A stretch of DNA of 6,204 bases from Actinomycetes bacterium (GTDB lineage Bacteria; Actinomycetota; Actinomycetes; Actinomycetales; Cellulomonadaceae). Of the stretch, positions 5,970-6,204 are shown one piece after another. A program made the position numbers and the translations under genes. The stretch spans positions 1 through 6,204 of the forward strand of contig JAEWYD010000165.1 of assembly GCA_023462275.1 (NCBI GenBank), read 5' to 3'. Each line of letters starts with the position of its first letter. Positions within the stretch are counted from its first letter, which is position 1. Below the pieces are notes generated by a model that saw nothing but the letters and a program-made list of their open reading frames with translations, was not told where the DNA came from and made no database searches.

Positions 5970-6204
5970 ATGACCGACTCGGACCAGCCGTCGCGGCCGC
6001 GCCACCGACCGCTCGCGCCGCCCGACCTGCACGCGCTCGACTTCATCCTCGACGTCTTCCTCCCCGAGGCCGCGGCGCGCGGCATGAGCGTGCCCACACC
6101 GGCGGAGGTCCGCCCGCTCCTGGACCAGCTGGCGGCCGAGGCGCGCGCCGGCGGCTGGGGCGCTCCGGGCGGTGCGCGGCCGGGTTGGCCGGGCGCCGCA
6201 GCTC
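5970..6204 (+). CDS. Hypothetical protein, N-terminal part, 3' end outside the window
   Basis: An open frame starts at ATG 5970 and remains open to the end of the window (78 residues visible). A G-rich ribosome-binding site (GGGGGA, 5960-5965) precedes it by 4 nt. The protein begins with a polar, Arg/Pro-rich segment (MTDSDQPSRPRHRPLAPP), then a probable amphipathic helix DLHALDFILDVFLPEAAARG (19-38). A second helix around RPLLDQLAAEARAGGW (48-63) follows, and then a Gly/Pro/Ala-rich stretch. There is no signal peptide or membrane helix in the visible part, and I do not recognise the family. It is transcribed divergently from the helicase gene across a 291-bp shared upstream region. The codon pattern (G/C third positions) and the ribosome-binding site support a real gene; other frames here are less convincing. 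Confidence 0.6.
   Translation, partial: MTDSDQPSRPRHRPLAPPDLHALDFILDVFLPEAAARGMSVPTPAEVRPLLDQLAAEARAGGWGAPGGARPGWPGAAA

Noticed and set aside
5404..5973. Open frames on the + strand across the helicase start and the divergent intergenic region
   Set aside because: Low-complexity Arg/Ser/Ala-rich shadows with no ribosome-binding site; the helicase frame on the other strand is certain.
1..6204. A new multi-gene defence or mobile system
   Set aside because: All complete genes are familiar housekeeping, catabolic or chemotaxis families. I see no integrase, transposase, toxin, nuclease or phage-like gene, no terminal inverted repeats and no tRNA.

Overview
The window is very GC-rich DNA (roughly three quarters G+C by eye). 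It has strong third-position GC bias and long open frames on several strands that are only shadows of real genes. Codon use, the protein families and a GC-rich hairpin terminator without a U-tract all suggest a high-GC actinobacterium. A transmembrane chemoreceptor implies a motile lineage, for example a Cellulomonas-like member of the Micrococcales. The taxonomic placement is inference, because no rRNA or marker gene is present.

Layout: positions 1-1897 on the + strand hold the end of a polyol-type zinc alcohol dehydrogenase (stop at 437). It is translationally coupled through an ATGA overlap to a complete FGGY carbohydrate kinase (434-1897). The pair looks like the distal end of a sugar-alcohol catabolic operon: oxidise a polyol to a ketose, then phosphorylate it. 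A 161-bp gap (1898-2058) lies between the convergent kinase and chemoreceptor genes. It contains four and a half copies of a short degenerate repeat (GGCGCCGRGAYGCC), the last of which is built into a 15-bp-stem hairpin that should terminate the chemoreceptor transcript.

The - strand then carries two genes. The upstream one is a DeaD/CsdA-type DEAD-box RNA helicase with a DbpA RNA-binding domain (5678 down to 3927). The downstream one is a methyl-accepting chemotaxis protein (3684 down to 2059). They are separated by 242 bp that hold a terminator-like hairpin just after the helicase stop and a structured leader before the chemoreceptor, including a perfect 12-bp hairpin 20 nt from its start codon. 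They are probably separate transcription units. The helicase has a 291-bp upstream region shared with a divergent + strand gene that starts at 5970 and runs off the window. That partial gene is not recognisable from its first 78 residues.

I see no mobile element, CRISPR array, tRNA, rRNA or defence system, and no convincing undescribed multi-gene system. The parts most worth checking are non-coding: the repeat cluster at 1928-2027, the chemoreceptor leader and the helicase leader. In the proteins, the glycerol-kinase-like substrate motif in the FGGY kinase and the GPKGR repeat tail of the helicase stand out.
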